A stretch of 64,000 nucleotides of DNA from Marisa cornuarietis (lineage: Eukaryota > Mollusca > Gastropoda > Architaenioglossa > Ampullariidae). Position numbers and translations under genes: made by a program. A model generated the notes under the pieces. That model was not told where the DNA came from. It was given only the letters and a program-made list of their open reading frames with translations, and searched no databases. The stretch is from assembly GCA_004794655.1 (NCBI GenBank), contig SMMW01000555.1, positions 6,109,001 through 6,173,000 on the forward strand, written 5' to 3'. This document shows positions 11,130 to 21,600 of this stretch, piece by piece. Numbering within the stretch: the stretch's first letter is position 1; each line of letters begins with the position of its first letter.

Positions 11130-11645
11130 ATATCAGGACTGTCCAGACAACACTGCAAGATCTTGGTCTAAGTGGAAAATGGATAAACCAGAAAAGCAGA
11201 AACATATCAGGTGTTTGGTTCAAGAAGAAAGTATATAGGTCCCTTCAGGACCGGTGCATTCAGAATTGGCCAGGAAAACTAGACTCCAAACAAATATATT
11301 CTAATTATAGAATGTTTAACAGTAGTTTTTTTTATTAGAACCCTACTTAAAAATCCTTCTCCCCCATGGTTATCTCCCTTTAATAAAATTTAGGTCATTG
11401 AATAACCATTTCCCAGGGAATAAATGTAGGCAAACAGATATCCCTAGAAATTAACGGTTCTGTAGACCCTGTAACACTAATGACATTGGGGATGAATTCC
11501 ATTATCCTTTTATTTGTAACAAATTCGATGACTAGCGTAAAACTTACTTACCAAGTTACTAAATCCGCAACCCAAATGCTTATAAATTCCAGTATTTATT
11601 AACTTCAAAAAATAAAAAAGACCCTCAGCAGAGTCAGCAGAGGAG
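11130..11645 (+). mobile_element. LINE ORF2 C-terminal fragment (different family)
   Basis: The plus strand encodes the C-terminal end of a non-LTR retrotransposon: QDLGLSGKW near 11155, VYRSLQDRCIQNWPGKL at 11228-11280, then a frameshift in a T run near 11325, PLIKFRSLNNHFP at about 11377-11416, and a zinc-knuckle-like Cys-rich segment FCRPCNTNDIGDEFHYPFIC at 11457-11515. Three in-frame stops follow the frameshift. The CxxC...GDEFH...C arrangement is characteristic of a LINE tail common in mollusc genomes; I do not assign the clade firmly. It abuts the RTE piece on the left and a SINE on the right. Confidence 0.8.
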
Positions 11646-11664
11646 CAGGCCGTATTTCGGACAC

Positions 11665-11945
11665 AAAAAAGAGTAAAGGTCGTCCCACTAACTTCGTAGA
11701 TCTTTAGGGAGTAAGATATTAGAGACTTTACTTTTCTCGGGGCCAGCTTTAAATAAGGGCGGTGCTCATCTTCTCTCCCTCGCTGCCTTACCTTCCCTAA
11801 CCTTCTATGGAGTCAGGCACTCATTTCCATCAGCTGGGTAGACTAGGGGAAGTTTGCTGAGCTACACGGGTATCGAACCAGCACGCCTCTCAGTTCGGAC
11901 CCCAGCGCTCTAATCACTTGGTATATGCTACACCAGTGGGCAGGA
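11665..11945 (-). mobile_element. tRNA-derived SINE
   Basis: On the minus strand, 11930-11860 reads a tRNA-like head: GTGATTAGAGCGCTGG (A-box region) and GGTTCGATACC (B box) 30-35 bases apart, as in RNA polymerase III promoters. The body continues with CAGCTGATGG, CTGACTCCATAGAAGG and GGGAAGG words, then AGCTGGCCCCGAG and an AAAGTCTCTAATATC end. A diverged relative lies at 32985-33120 on the same strand. Transcription would use the internal pol III boxes. Mobilisation would depend on a LINE, perhaps one of those present here; this is inference. Confidence 0.7.
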
Positions 11946-12540
11946 GTACTGTTGCACAAAATCTTGCTGGCGTGCGTTCACTTCTCCTGCCTCGCACTGT
12001 TGGGCTGACTTTTATAAAACCCGTTTACCCAGCCTGTTACAGCGGCCCAAATCCCGTGTTCTTGGATTAAGAACTACCCAAATTATGTTACAAACCGGTA
12101 TTGTAACGGAGGTGTTCCCTTCCGGTAACTTTTTATACCTAGGATAAAAATGGCGACGATTGTGGTTGATATAACTCAGCTGAATTGAACTCTGAATTTT
12201 TCTGCACCTAACAAATAAGCTTGACATATATGATGGTACGGAAAGGTTCAGTAAATACAGTTTTCATTGTTCTCTGGTTTACTCCACCATGATTTAAAAA
12301 AAAACATTTTTGTCATCCAATTCTTGCTAGAGGAATATTATTTGTTCAAAAGGAATAAAGCTGGTATTCCGTAGCTTTTTGCTTTATTTTACATTTTATA
12401 AATATTTCTTGGTTTAGTTGCACTTTCACGTCTCAATCTCTGACACTAATCGTATCCTCAAGGACACTCTTAATTGACAATTTCTTAAATGACGGTCAGT
12501 TAGGTAACTTTCTTTCATTCTCGGTGACTTGCCAGTCATC
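11946..12540. other. No gene recognised
   Basis: Spacer between the SINE and the second RTE remnant. AT-rich, with an A run at 12297-12304. Nothing recognisable. Confidence 0.5.
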
Positions 12541-12544
12541 GGGG

Positions 12545-13400
12545 GACAGGATGAGACGAAGCATTGGTAAAGGCGCGCCAGTGGAGTCTATCCTGCGCCC
12601 ATTTTATTAGGTCTTCAGTCTGGCGGCCTGTCCAGTCCTTGATATTTGTCACCCACCCTTTCTTCTGTTTAACCCGCTCACCTCCTCCTTCCACATATCT
12701 CAGGAAGACTATTTGGGGTAGGGAGTCGTGTCACAGTCGGACCATACCAGTTTTACCGCTTGTCGGTGGCGAGCAAAGGTTCCTAGACCGACAAGGGCGG
12801 CGACCGCATTGCGAATAAATTCGCTTGTCTTCGGTTCCCTGTGGGAGAATTGGAGCAGTGTCCAGAAGTATTTTGTCTGGAATGCCTGAATATTCATCTC
12901 CGTTTCGGCTAACAGTGTCACCGCTTCATAGCCGCACAGCACGATGGGAGCGACCAGGGTCTTGTATAGCTTGTATTTGGTTTCGACGCTTATACAGCTG
13001 CCGTCGTTACTGTTATTCTTTGAAGAATGTCTACAATGCAACTGCCATCATTAGAGAGCGTTCCACTCAGGTAATTGATACTCTGTACCTTACCAAGTTG
13101 CACGCCATTTAAATAGATCTCTGTTTTTTACCTCTCCGAAAGTGTTCACCATTACTTTGCTTCTGTCCGGACTGATGTCCATCCCATATACGTCCAAACT
13201 GGCGGCTAGTCTATCCTCGAAAGCCTGCAACTCAAAACTGCAGCCTGCAAATAGATCAATGTGGTCAGCAAAGGGAAAGTTAGTGACTCATAAATCAGGA
13301 GTTAGTTTTCTTGTCTGGGGTAACTTGAAAAGCTGGTTTCCTACATAAGTTAGGACAATAATACCCATGGTTAAATTGCCGACGTCCACGAACACAAACT
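12545..13400 (-). mobile_element. RTE-type LINE, 3' half remnant
   Basis: Reading leftwards: a weak GNQLFKLPQTRKLTP segment near 13310-13350 (RT domain, diverged), FPFADHIDLFAG at about 13245-13285 where the catalytic FADD is FADH, then ELQAFEDRLAASLDVYGMDI, KVMVNTFGEV near 13140, KYKLYKTLVAPIVLCGYEA at 12925-12985, and a C-terminal tail NIKDWTGRQTEDLIKWAQDR at about 12575-12640. Frames shift at 13100 and near 12720. Compared with the copy at 6140-7690 the tail words differ (WTGRQTEDL here), so these are probably different subfamilies. The endonuclease half is absent, consistent with 5' truncation. Confidence 0.85.
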
Positions 13401-15561
13401 CCTCGAGCTACCACGCAAATATCCCCATAAACCAAGTCCTGATGTACTTAATCTTTTCCGAGTTAATTGTCTGTAAAACATCATGACATAAAGTGCACAC
13501 AACTGTAAACTGCAATAAAATAGTAGCGTAACGAAAAATTCTGTACAAATGGTTGTGAACTGTCTTGTGCAGTAAGACAGACATTTAACTTTTTTTTTGC
13601 ATGCTACAATGTTTATACGCGGGTTTTTGTTTATAGGGAGGGGAAAATTATCAGCTAACCCAAGGAAGGAAGCTAATACAGATATAATTTAATTTGTTGT
13701 ATGGATAACTTATCGCACTTAGGGATGAATTTGACATAAACCTGCCAAATCTGATTTACCCATACTGCGAAACACCCTCTTAACAGTTATATAGTAAAGG
13801 TTATCTTCCAAGAGGAGTTAAAACACTGTCATCGAATACTTAAAGAGCTTAATGTTAACCATTATTTTGTTTAAAACTGATATTGTTCGAAGAGGAAGGG
13901 TGTAGAAGGTAAGCGGTAGCCCTCGGTAGAAGGACAGGGGTAGACGCACAAAAGGTGTGTACCAAAATACAAATTTCCTTTTTTACTGTCTTGCTCTAAT
14001 CGTGAAGGTAAGTTTGAACCCACCGTGTTCTACGATTAACGACATGTTTTGGCTAAACCCTTAACAACTTTCAATCCACTTTTATTGTTGAAATAAGAAA
14101 GTAATTTAGCTGATGGTTCTTGGGGGGCTTGGGGGTGTGGATGTATAATTTGCTTCAATCGCCTGAGGGCACCAGAAACATTCCATAAGCTATTGGCCAA
14201 CCCTCCAAACTTTCTAAAACTTGAGATTTGAGGTGATGTTTTTGAAAATTAATCTTAGATATTGAATTTAGAGCCCATCTTTTGTCTGAAAATGTGAAAC
14301 GTTATTTAAAACGTTTTCGGATCATTTTGATGTACAGTTGCTGGTGACTCACGATCCATGTGACTCTCTGTCTAAATCCATTATTGAGGGTAAGATGGAG
14401 GAAAGTCATGGAAGTGGACAAATGAAAAACTGGTTGAAAAACTTTAAGGAGTGGGCTGCTTACCACAGGCATACATGGAGGGCCTTGACAGTTTTACCCT
14501 CATGACCGGTACCGACGGAACAGGTTAAATGGTGGTTAGCGGGTATCAGTCATGGGATGAATAAATGAATTAGTCATGGGATGAATGAATAAGAGGTTAA
14601 ATGAATGATGTACACTTTCCCTTGAGGAGGAAGAAGAGGAGGACGAGAAGAAGAAAAAGAAGACAACGAGAACGAATGGAAAAGAACACAAACGAATTAT
14701 TTTAGGGCACACAACGAAAAAAAAAAAACCCCGAAGAGCATTGTAAGAGAGAGAGAGAAAGAAAGAGATTTTAAAAAGCAATGTTAAAGATCTGTGTTAG
14801 CGCACAACAAAGTGTCGTGTAAAATATTCAAACGAAAAATGGTAGGGGTACTAAAATAAGTAAGGGGATGAAAGATTAAAACAGGTTCACATTTTCCGAC
14901 TGATAAAGAGTATCAGGCTACAGGTGTATGTCAAAGTGATATATTCTCTTCCGTTATACCAGGTAAATGCATCATCGCGACGTCGGCCTCTGCAGGAAAT
15001 TGGCTTTTCTCTGCCTTCACCCCTGCCTCATAGACAATATAGGCAGCTTGGCTACAGACACCGGTGGCCTTGTTGTGTTATGGCCTGCGGTCATTATTAC
15101 ACAAATATTAAGCTTGAATAGGAGTCATCTGCAGGCGATAGAACGTTTTCTGAAATGGAAACCAGCAGAAAATTGAATGCGTCTGGGAAACTTCTATAAA
15201 CCAGACGCCAGCTATGTTTGCGTTCTGTAATTATGACCACAATTTGTTCAGCCAGTGGAAGCCCACGACCGTTTGCATTCTGTCATGGCTGGTGACTTCA
15301 GCGTTTATCTTCCCTTGCACTCTCTCCCACATTCCTTAATTCCTGAACCGTAGTCACTCCTCTTCCGTATTTCTCAACCCCACCCCTTTACCAAGGTCTT
15401 TTTCTATTTCTTTTGCTCTCCGCCCAGTACCTCTCTCCTGTTTCCGTTCCTTATCCTACCATATCTTCTTCATGCACTGTATTATAGTCTGCACACGAGT
15501 AAAAGGTCTTAGAGAGACTTGTTGGGTGAGGATCTCGCACAAATACAGCTTCTTAAAAATC

Positions 15562-15614
<53 letters not shown>

Positions 15615-17210
15615 GGGGTAGGCAATGGGAGCAACAGGTAGGCGAGTAAGCAGAGAAAAGCAGACAGACAAGCATTCAGACCGGCAAGCATCAAAGTAAG
15701 CAGACAATCAAAAATGAAGGCAGGCAAGCAGACATACAGGCACACAGACATACAGAAACACAGACCTTGAAGTGATATTTTCGAGGATAATATTGTATTT
15801 CAAGATTTTAAAATATAAAAATGAAAAAGTAGAAAAGGAAAGAGGTAAATAAAAAAATTGTGGGTGGGGAAGAGAGAACTGAAGACAATCTTATGAAAGC
15901 TTTATAGCCACGAGCTGTCAAAAAAACGTGTTTTCAGATTTTGTTTCTATGTCTTTAACAGCAGCAGCAACAACAGCAAGAAATAATCGTTCGAGTTCCC
16001 GAAACAACGTAAAAAACCCTTAGTTACTTACATATAAGCAAGTTAAACAGTAAGCACACTTCCCTTTTTCTGTTATAGGAATACACTTGACATTATCTGC
16101 TTGAAACAGTAGAACATTAAGGATGGATTTGCTTGGTATTCGTAAATATTGCCCAGACACTAGCTGTGTTTAAATTCAAACAAAGTTTGGAGGATGAGAG
16201 GGCAGGTAGGAGACAGGGAAATCTAGAATATGCCGACACCGAGACAGAATGAAGGTAAGCTGTGGCTGGATCAGAAAGTGGTCGCGAGAGTCGTGTCTGT
16301 GTGGCGACTGCTTCTTGTAGTTGGGTCTAAGTTTCACCAGTTCAAGGGCTTGGCTGTTCATTGTATACAGGACATTCTTTAAAAATCAAACTTCGTCGAA
16401 TATTTGACCTCATCTGGGACAGATTTATGTGAAAGCCCCCAGGAAATCGATGGTTTTGGGGCAAATGTTAGGGGCATTAGAACTTGGTCAACATGCTAAG
16501 TCCAGACCTGTTTGCCAGTACATTTGCAAATACAATGGAAATTAAAGGAACGTCGGAGATTTGATGCTTTGGTATTTTCCCAGTTAAGAACAGTTTTAAG
16601 CAAATGATAAGATTACCTCATTGTGAGTGCGTTCAAGAAAATCTATCTTATATTTTAAGAGATAAACTCAAAACAAGAGATTCGCAGCAACCTACTGTCT
16701 GTATTAAAAATTGAAGGTATAATCAAGCGAATGGTTCTTCTTTGATAAAAAGTATTTTAATCTGGTTTATCACGTTCTCAGAGGTAGCTCAGAAGGTCGT
16801 TGCAGTTTCAAGATAAAAGCAAATGTTCTGAATATCCGTTGAAGAGGATACCGAAAGTAAATTGTGACCTCTTGATTAGCAGAATAGCACAGCTGATTAT
16901 AATCTTTGCGTACATAAAGATGAACAGCTTATGAGCAAATTTCGTGCTCCTTCGTATCCACGGCACCTGATTAAACGAGGAAGGCAAAAGACGGTGGAAG
17001 AGTACAGGAAGAGTAGAGAAAAAGTAGAAGAAGAGTAGAGGAAGAGTAGAGGAAAAGTATGGTTTTAGGCAGGGTGAACTATTTACAATGCACTGTTCCT
17101 GTGGTCACGTGGTTATATATAGGAATCTTTACCTTTTGCTGTCTCTAACTGACAGACTCGCTGTCTTTCTGTGTTCAGATTCTCGATTTGCTAAGGTAGA
17201 AAAAACACAA
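13401..17210. other. No gene recognised; purine-rich stretch and CAGA repeats
   Basis: A GAA/GAG-rich stretch lies at 14620-14780; frames across it are Ser/Phe-rich artefacts. Apart from the CAGA array at 15562 and its degenerate flank to 15760, no repeat family, coding domain or RNA gene was recognised. Confidence 0.45.
15562..15612 (+). repeat. (CAGA)n microsatellite
   Basis: About 12.5 units of CAGA, followed to about 15760 by degenerate CAGACA / CAGGCA units, suggesting a longer array that is decaying. The frames give poly Cys-Leu-Ser-Val peptides and are not genes. Confidence 0.95.
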
Positions 17211-17214
17211 CTAC

Positions 17215-17480
17215 TACTAAATACACTAATATAGCGCTTGCCTACACTAAAACCAAAAAGAAGCATTAAAGAAAAGTATAAAAGCACAGCTTGCAAACTA
17301 CAATAACAGATGAGGGAGAATGGAGGAGAGGGAGGGAAAGATGCTGAAATAAAGCAGAGAAGACTAGGAGCTAATGGAGGCGTTTACAAAAGTAGTGGGC
17401 TTTGAGGATAGCCTTAAAAGCTTTCACGGAGGTCAGTGCGCATAGTGATAGGGGCCAGGCAGACACTAGATTATTCACAT
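17215..17480 (-). mobile_element. CR1/L2-type LINE 3' end
   Basis: On the minus strand from about 17462 to 17385 the sequence reads a TSVKAFKAILKAHYFCK peptide preceded by WPLSL, matching the WNSLPLSLR...AFKSxLKxHLF end of CR1/L2-type ORF2 proteins. After a stop, a 3' UTR of about 150 bases leads to an AAGCGCTATATTAG word at about 17240 and an AGT-rich tail at 17209-17222, the usual end of this LINE group. Strongly 5'-truncated. Confidence 0.65.
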
Positions 17481-18114
17481 TACACTATACTAACAAAAAA
17501 AGCATATTCAGTGAATTTTGCATATCTGCTGAAGATTGAGTGATGAGGATTCACGGGCCTATAGTATTTTCTGATGCCTTTGAAAAACATCACTGGACCA
17601 GAGCGGGACAATCCATCACTTCATGAACTAGAGAGAGAAAGTTTGAGCAGGCGAGGGTTTTACGATGCGCATAGCAGATGAAGAATGCATTTACAAAGTA
17701 TCAATTTGTTAGACCCGCGGGCCCCCTCAAAGCAGCTCGGCGACGCCAAAGGTTAAAGATATGCGAAGCAACCATCTGCTGGCGGTCGCCCTGATGCCAT
17801 GGAAAGATAACACTGCAACTCCAATTCCCTGGCACGCATGGAGTGATTTGGCAGTCAGTAAATATCACAAGACACGCACATGAAAATAGTTTCCACATTA
17901 ATTGCAGCAGGCATTGTCGTTGCGGATGAGTCTGTATTGTTTAGCCGAGTGATCGTGAAGAGTGATCGCAGTCAGATAAGCATGGAGCATGCGCCGTCGG
18001 CGACATCCGGGTCAAAAAGCACGAGCTGTTTTAGAGGGCAAAAGCGTTCAGAAGAAAGAGAAGTCAACGGAACAGGAAGAAGACAGAACTGTTTCTCGAT
18101 TTAAAAAAAATAGT

Positions 18115-18550
18115 TCAGTAGGAAGAAAGCCCACGCCGGTTTATTTCACTGTCCCACGTACCAGACTAGAGACGTTTGGCCGTCGGTCATTCTTTTTTCG
18201 CTGGCCCCAGTAGTCGGATGCCCTGCCTCTGTCCCTCCGAACAGCAGAGACGCTTTATGCTTTCTGGTCTGGCTTAAGACTTATTTCTTGGAAACACCTA
18301 CTGAAATCGGTTTACCCTGACTGTTACTTTCTCAACCATCTCTTCTCTGAGTTCCTCCATGTTCGTGGCCAATGCTCACTGTGCATTTGTGTTTGTTTGT
18401 CTGATTGTCATGCATTATATATTATGTGGCTTCAATACCTACTGTATCTTGTGCCTTATAAAGTGCACTGAGCTCGCCTCCGTGTGAGGAAATTACACGC
18501 TATAAAATACTACTACTACTACTAATAATGATATTAAAAACAACAAGAGA
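18115..18550 (+). mobile_element. CR1/L2-type LINE 3' end
   Basis: The plus strand from 18151 reads VPRTRLETFGRRSF, one in-frame stop at 18211, then LPLSLRTAETLYAFWSGL, which is the ending of CR1/L2-type LINE ORF2 (VPRTRLKTFGDRAFS...WNSLPLSLR type). A 3' UTR follows, ending with ACACGCTATAAAATACTACT and an ACT/AAT microsatellite tail at 18512-18530. It lies 650 bases from the minus-strand copy at 17215-17480, with its 5' side facing that copy. Truncated and non-functional. Confidence 0.75.
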
Positions 18551-18619
18551 ACGACTAAACGGACGTCCATCACAATAATGATGCCTCTGTCATACATATA
18601 CTTTAGTTAATATGCCTGT

Positions 18620-18620
18620 T

Positions 18621-18671
<51 letters not shown>
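18620..18671 (+). repeat. (TTTC)13 microsatellite
   Basis: Uninterrupted TTTC units about 70 bases after the LINE tail. Confidence 0.95.
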
Positions 18672-18679
18672 GAATGTGT

Positions 18680-21600
18680 TTAACCAGAAAATAAAGACGA
18701 ACAGGTTTTTACGTGGCAGACATTAAAAATTTATGCTAAGCTTTGTTATAAGTTCATCCATTTTTTTCTGATTCATAACTGCATGAAGACATGTATTGAT
18801 CTAAATTTCAGTATTTGTATACAAATTAAATATATTCCGATCTGTACCTTATTAGATCATATTCGGGTTATTTCAACAGTTTAGAACACATTTTAGATAT
18901 TCACTTTTATGGATAAATGGAACACTTTGGTTAAGAGTTTGGGTTTTCTTTGTTCTAGTAGTAACATGGCTTTTTCTAGTCCAGAACATTAGCCAATGTC
19001 CCACTCCATTCATTAGGCACGTGGTCACTGTGTTTTAGAGTATATTGGATAAAAGCCAGCATCAATACAAACTGTAATGTGACGCTGGAGAAAAGGCAAT
19101 AGCCGGGAAAATGTATCGTGCTAACTGTGATCTTCGTAGAATTGTCAGAAGAGATAGACCCTGATTAGAACCAACGCTCTGGCCGTCTGACAGCGAAGAG
19201 GTTAAACAGACGCTGCCACACCAAAGAAAAGTAGTTGTCACTGTCATGGATTACTGCAGCGTGAGTTGCCTCCCTGTGTGGACAAACACGTCAACGTTGA
19301 TAACCATCAGGAGCCGGTCCAACTCCTTGAAGTGGCCAATAACTGGCTTTAGTCGTTGACCTAATGACCAGCTTATGAAAGACTTGTGTACATTTATATT
19401 TATTGCAAGAAGTCTTTCCCTTTATAATGAACGAGTAAAGGTTTTACGTTGGTATGGCAAATCATGAAAAGAAAAACAAATACACAAGTAATTAATTAAT
19501 TTAATTACCTAATTACAAATGCTAAAATTTGGTGATGCTAATATGTTTGTGGATCAGGAGAGGAATAGTTCCACGAATTTTCAGTGCAAACTTGGAGACA
19601 GCCGCTGCAGACTCCTAGGGACATAATTGAAACCTAGAGGCTCCACCAGTGTCACAGATGAGCCGTGAAGCATATCAGTCCGTCAGAGCTTTCACTGTTT
19701 CCAGTGGCCGGACAAGAGGGAACTCAAGCATGCCTAACACTTCCTGCAAATCACACCTTCCTTATTTCATCGCCCTACCGCCACAATGGCAGCAGATCGT
19801 CCGGCTGCTGGTGGCAACACAGAATGTGGCGGGGGGAGGATCCAGGACTAATGGGGGGAGTGGTGCATGTTCAGAGAAATAATATCGATGTAGCAGAAGA
19901 AGGTGGATCATGGGTGCTTGAGACTGAGGCATACCAGATTACTCACTCAGTTACTGTGTGCGCCTGCGTGCCCTCTGGCACACGTCTCACCGCACATGTT
20001 GCTACAGGAACTTAGCATGTCAGTTAGTAAAGTAAAAAATTATTATATTGTTGGGGGTAAATTTTTGTCACAAAACAGGTGCCTTTGAGGGAGACTGACG
20101 CGATTTTTTCCATTTTCGATTCAAATGATCAATATATATATATGATTGCTTAAGTTATTGATCAAGTTCGTTTTGTTTATTGTTGTTTAGTCTTGCGACG
20201 CACACACACTGACGCACGTCGTCGCAAGGATTTTATTTATTTATTTTTTCGTCTGCTGCAGACGATTCTGCTCCGGTAGCAGCGCCTGTTGTTAAGGACG
20301 CCTTTTTAACTCTTGGTGTATTGACATTTTCTTCGTCGCTAGGTCTTGTGCGAGGTGAGATTACTCTCGTGGTCTTTTTCGTAATTCAGATTACTTCCCC
20401 TCCATCCCTTTCTCTGGACAGGGCACTGATTTGATCGGCAGCACCTACTGTATGATAGTTGTTTGCCGAGTTACACTTCACCCAATGTGCTTCTTTCTTT
20501 ACTTCTTCTCTTTCCTCGCCTCCATTCTGTCATTCTATCTCTATTTAATTCTAGTTTCTTTTCCCGTTACTTTGGTGTCACACTTTGTTTCAATGCTCAC
20601 ATTGCTACAGCGACTTTAGGCACATTTGGGTGTTCGCTGCCAGCTACTGTAGACAGACTTAAATTATTCCGTAAAATGTTCCTGCATTGTTGTGAATGAT
20701 GAGCTTAAAAGCTCAATTTTATGATTAGAAAATCATGTATGTCATCACACGTGCCTATTCATTCCATTTTCTATGCAACTCATCGCACAAAAAATTTACA
20801 TTTCTCCGTCGCTTTTTGTATGGATAGAAATTCAAACTGACATACATATAATCATATATACATGTTTATATATGCTACAAGCGCTAAGATAGCTGAAAAA
20901 AACAATGGTTGCTTCCATGGCTACCACAGATTTTTATCTTTACTTTTATTAATTAACCTCTAACAGTATAAAGTCCCTTATGCGCTGCTTGTAACATTAT
21001 AAAGTAAGAGGGAAGTCTGCTAGAGCAACATACTGAAGGTTAGATATATAGATTTTTGAGTGAATAGATATATATAAATGGATAACTTAACAGAGAAAAA
21101 ATAGGTTAGTAATAGAAGACAGCATCAAAAAAATAAATTACGAACAACCGTAAGAGAGAAAGAAATTAAGGAAAAAGGTAACAGAGTAAAACGTAAGGAA
21201 AAAAAAGAGAAGAAGGAACGACCATGTAGTATGAAGAATAAAAAGGAAGTTTTAAGAAATAAGAACTTAAACGAAGAAAATAAACAACTAAAGAAAAAAA
21301 AGGGTGGAATAAAATTAAGAAAGAAGAAAAGAAACAAAGGACGAATGAAAGAAGCAAAGAAAGAAACTTTAAAGAGAGCTCGAACTAAAGAAAGAAAGAA
21401 AACTGCCTAGATAGAAGTATTCTGGCAAAAAAAACGGAAGGACCCAGAAAAGGGTTGCTCATCACAGGAAGGGCGTCCTACACCAGGATTGAATTATCGG
21501 CTTCCCGCTAAAGAAGGTCATTCGTTCTGTGAGCAATAATGCGTTCATTCAGGGTCACTGTGTAAAACTGAGCGTGATGGCTGCTGTGCCCCTGACGGAT

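Noticed and set aside
15562..15760. Regularly spaced CAGACA units checked as a CRISPR-like array
   Set aside because: A four-base microsatellite with a decayed flank; no conserved repeat with unique spacers, and the context is eukaryotic.
21435..21600. CAGGAAGGGCGTCC word similar to repeat tails in other animals
   Set aside because: Too short to assign to a family, and no second copy in the window.
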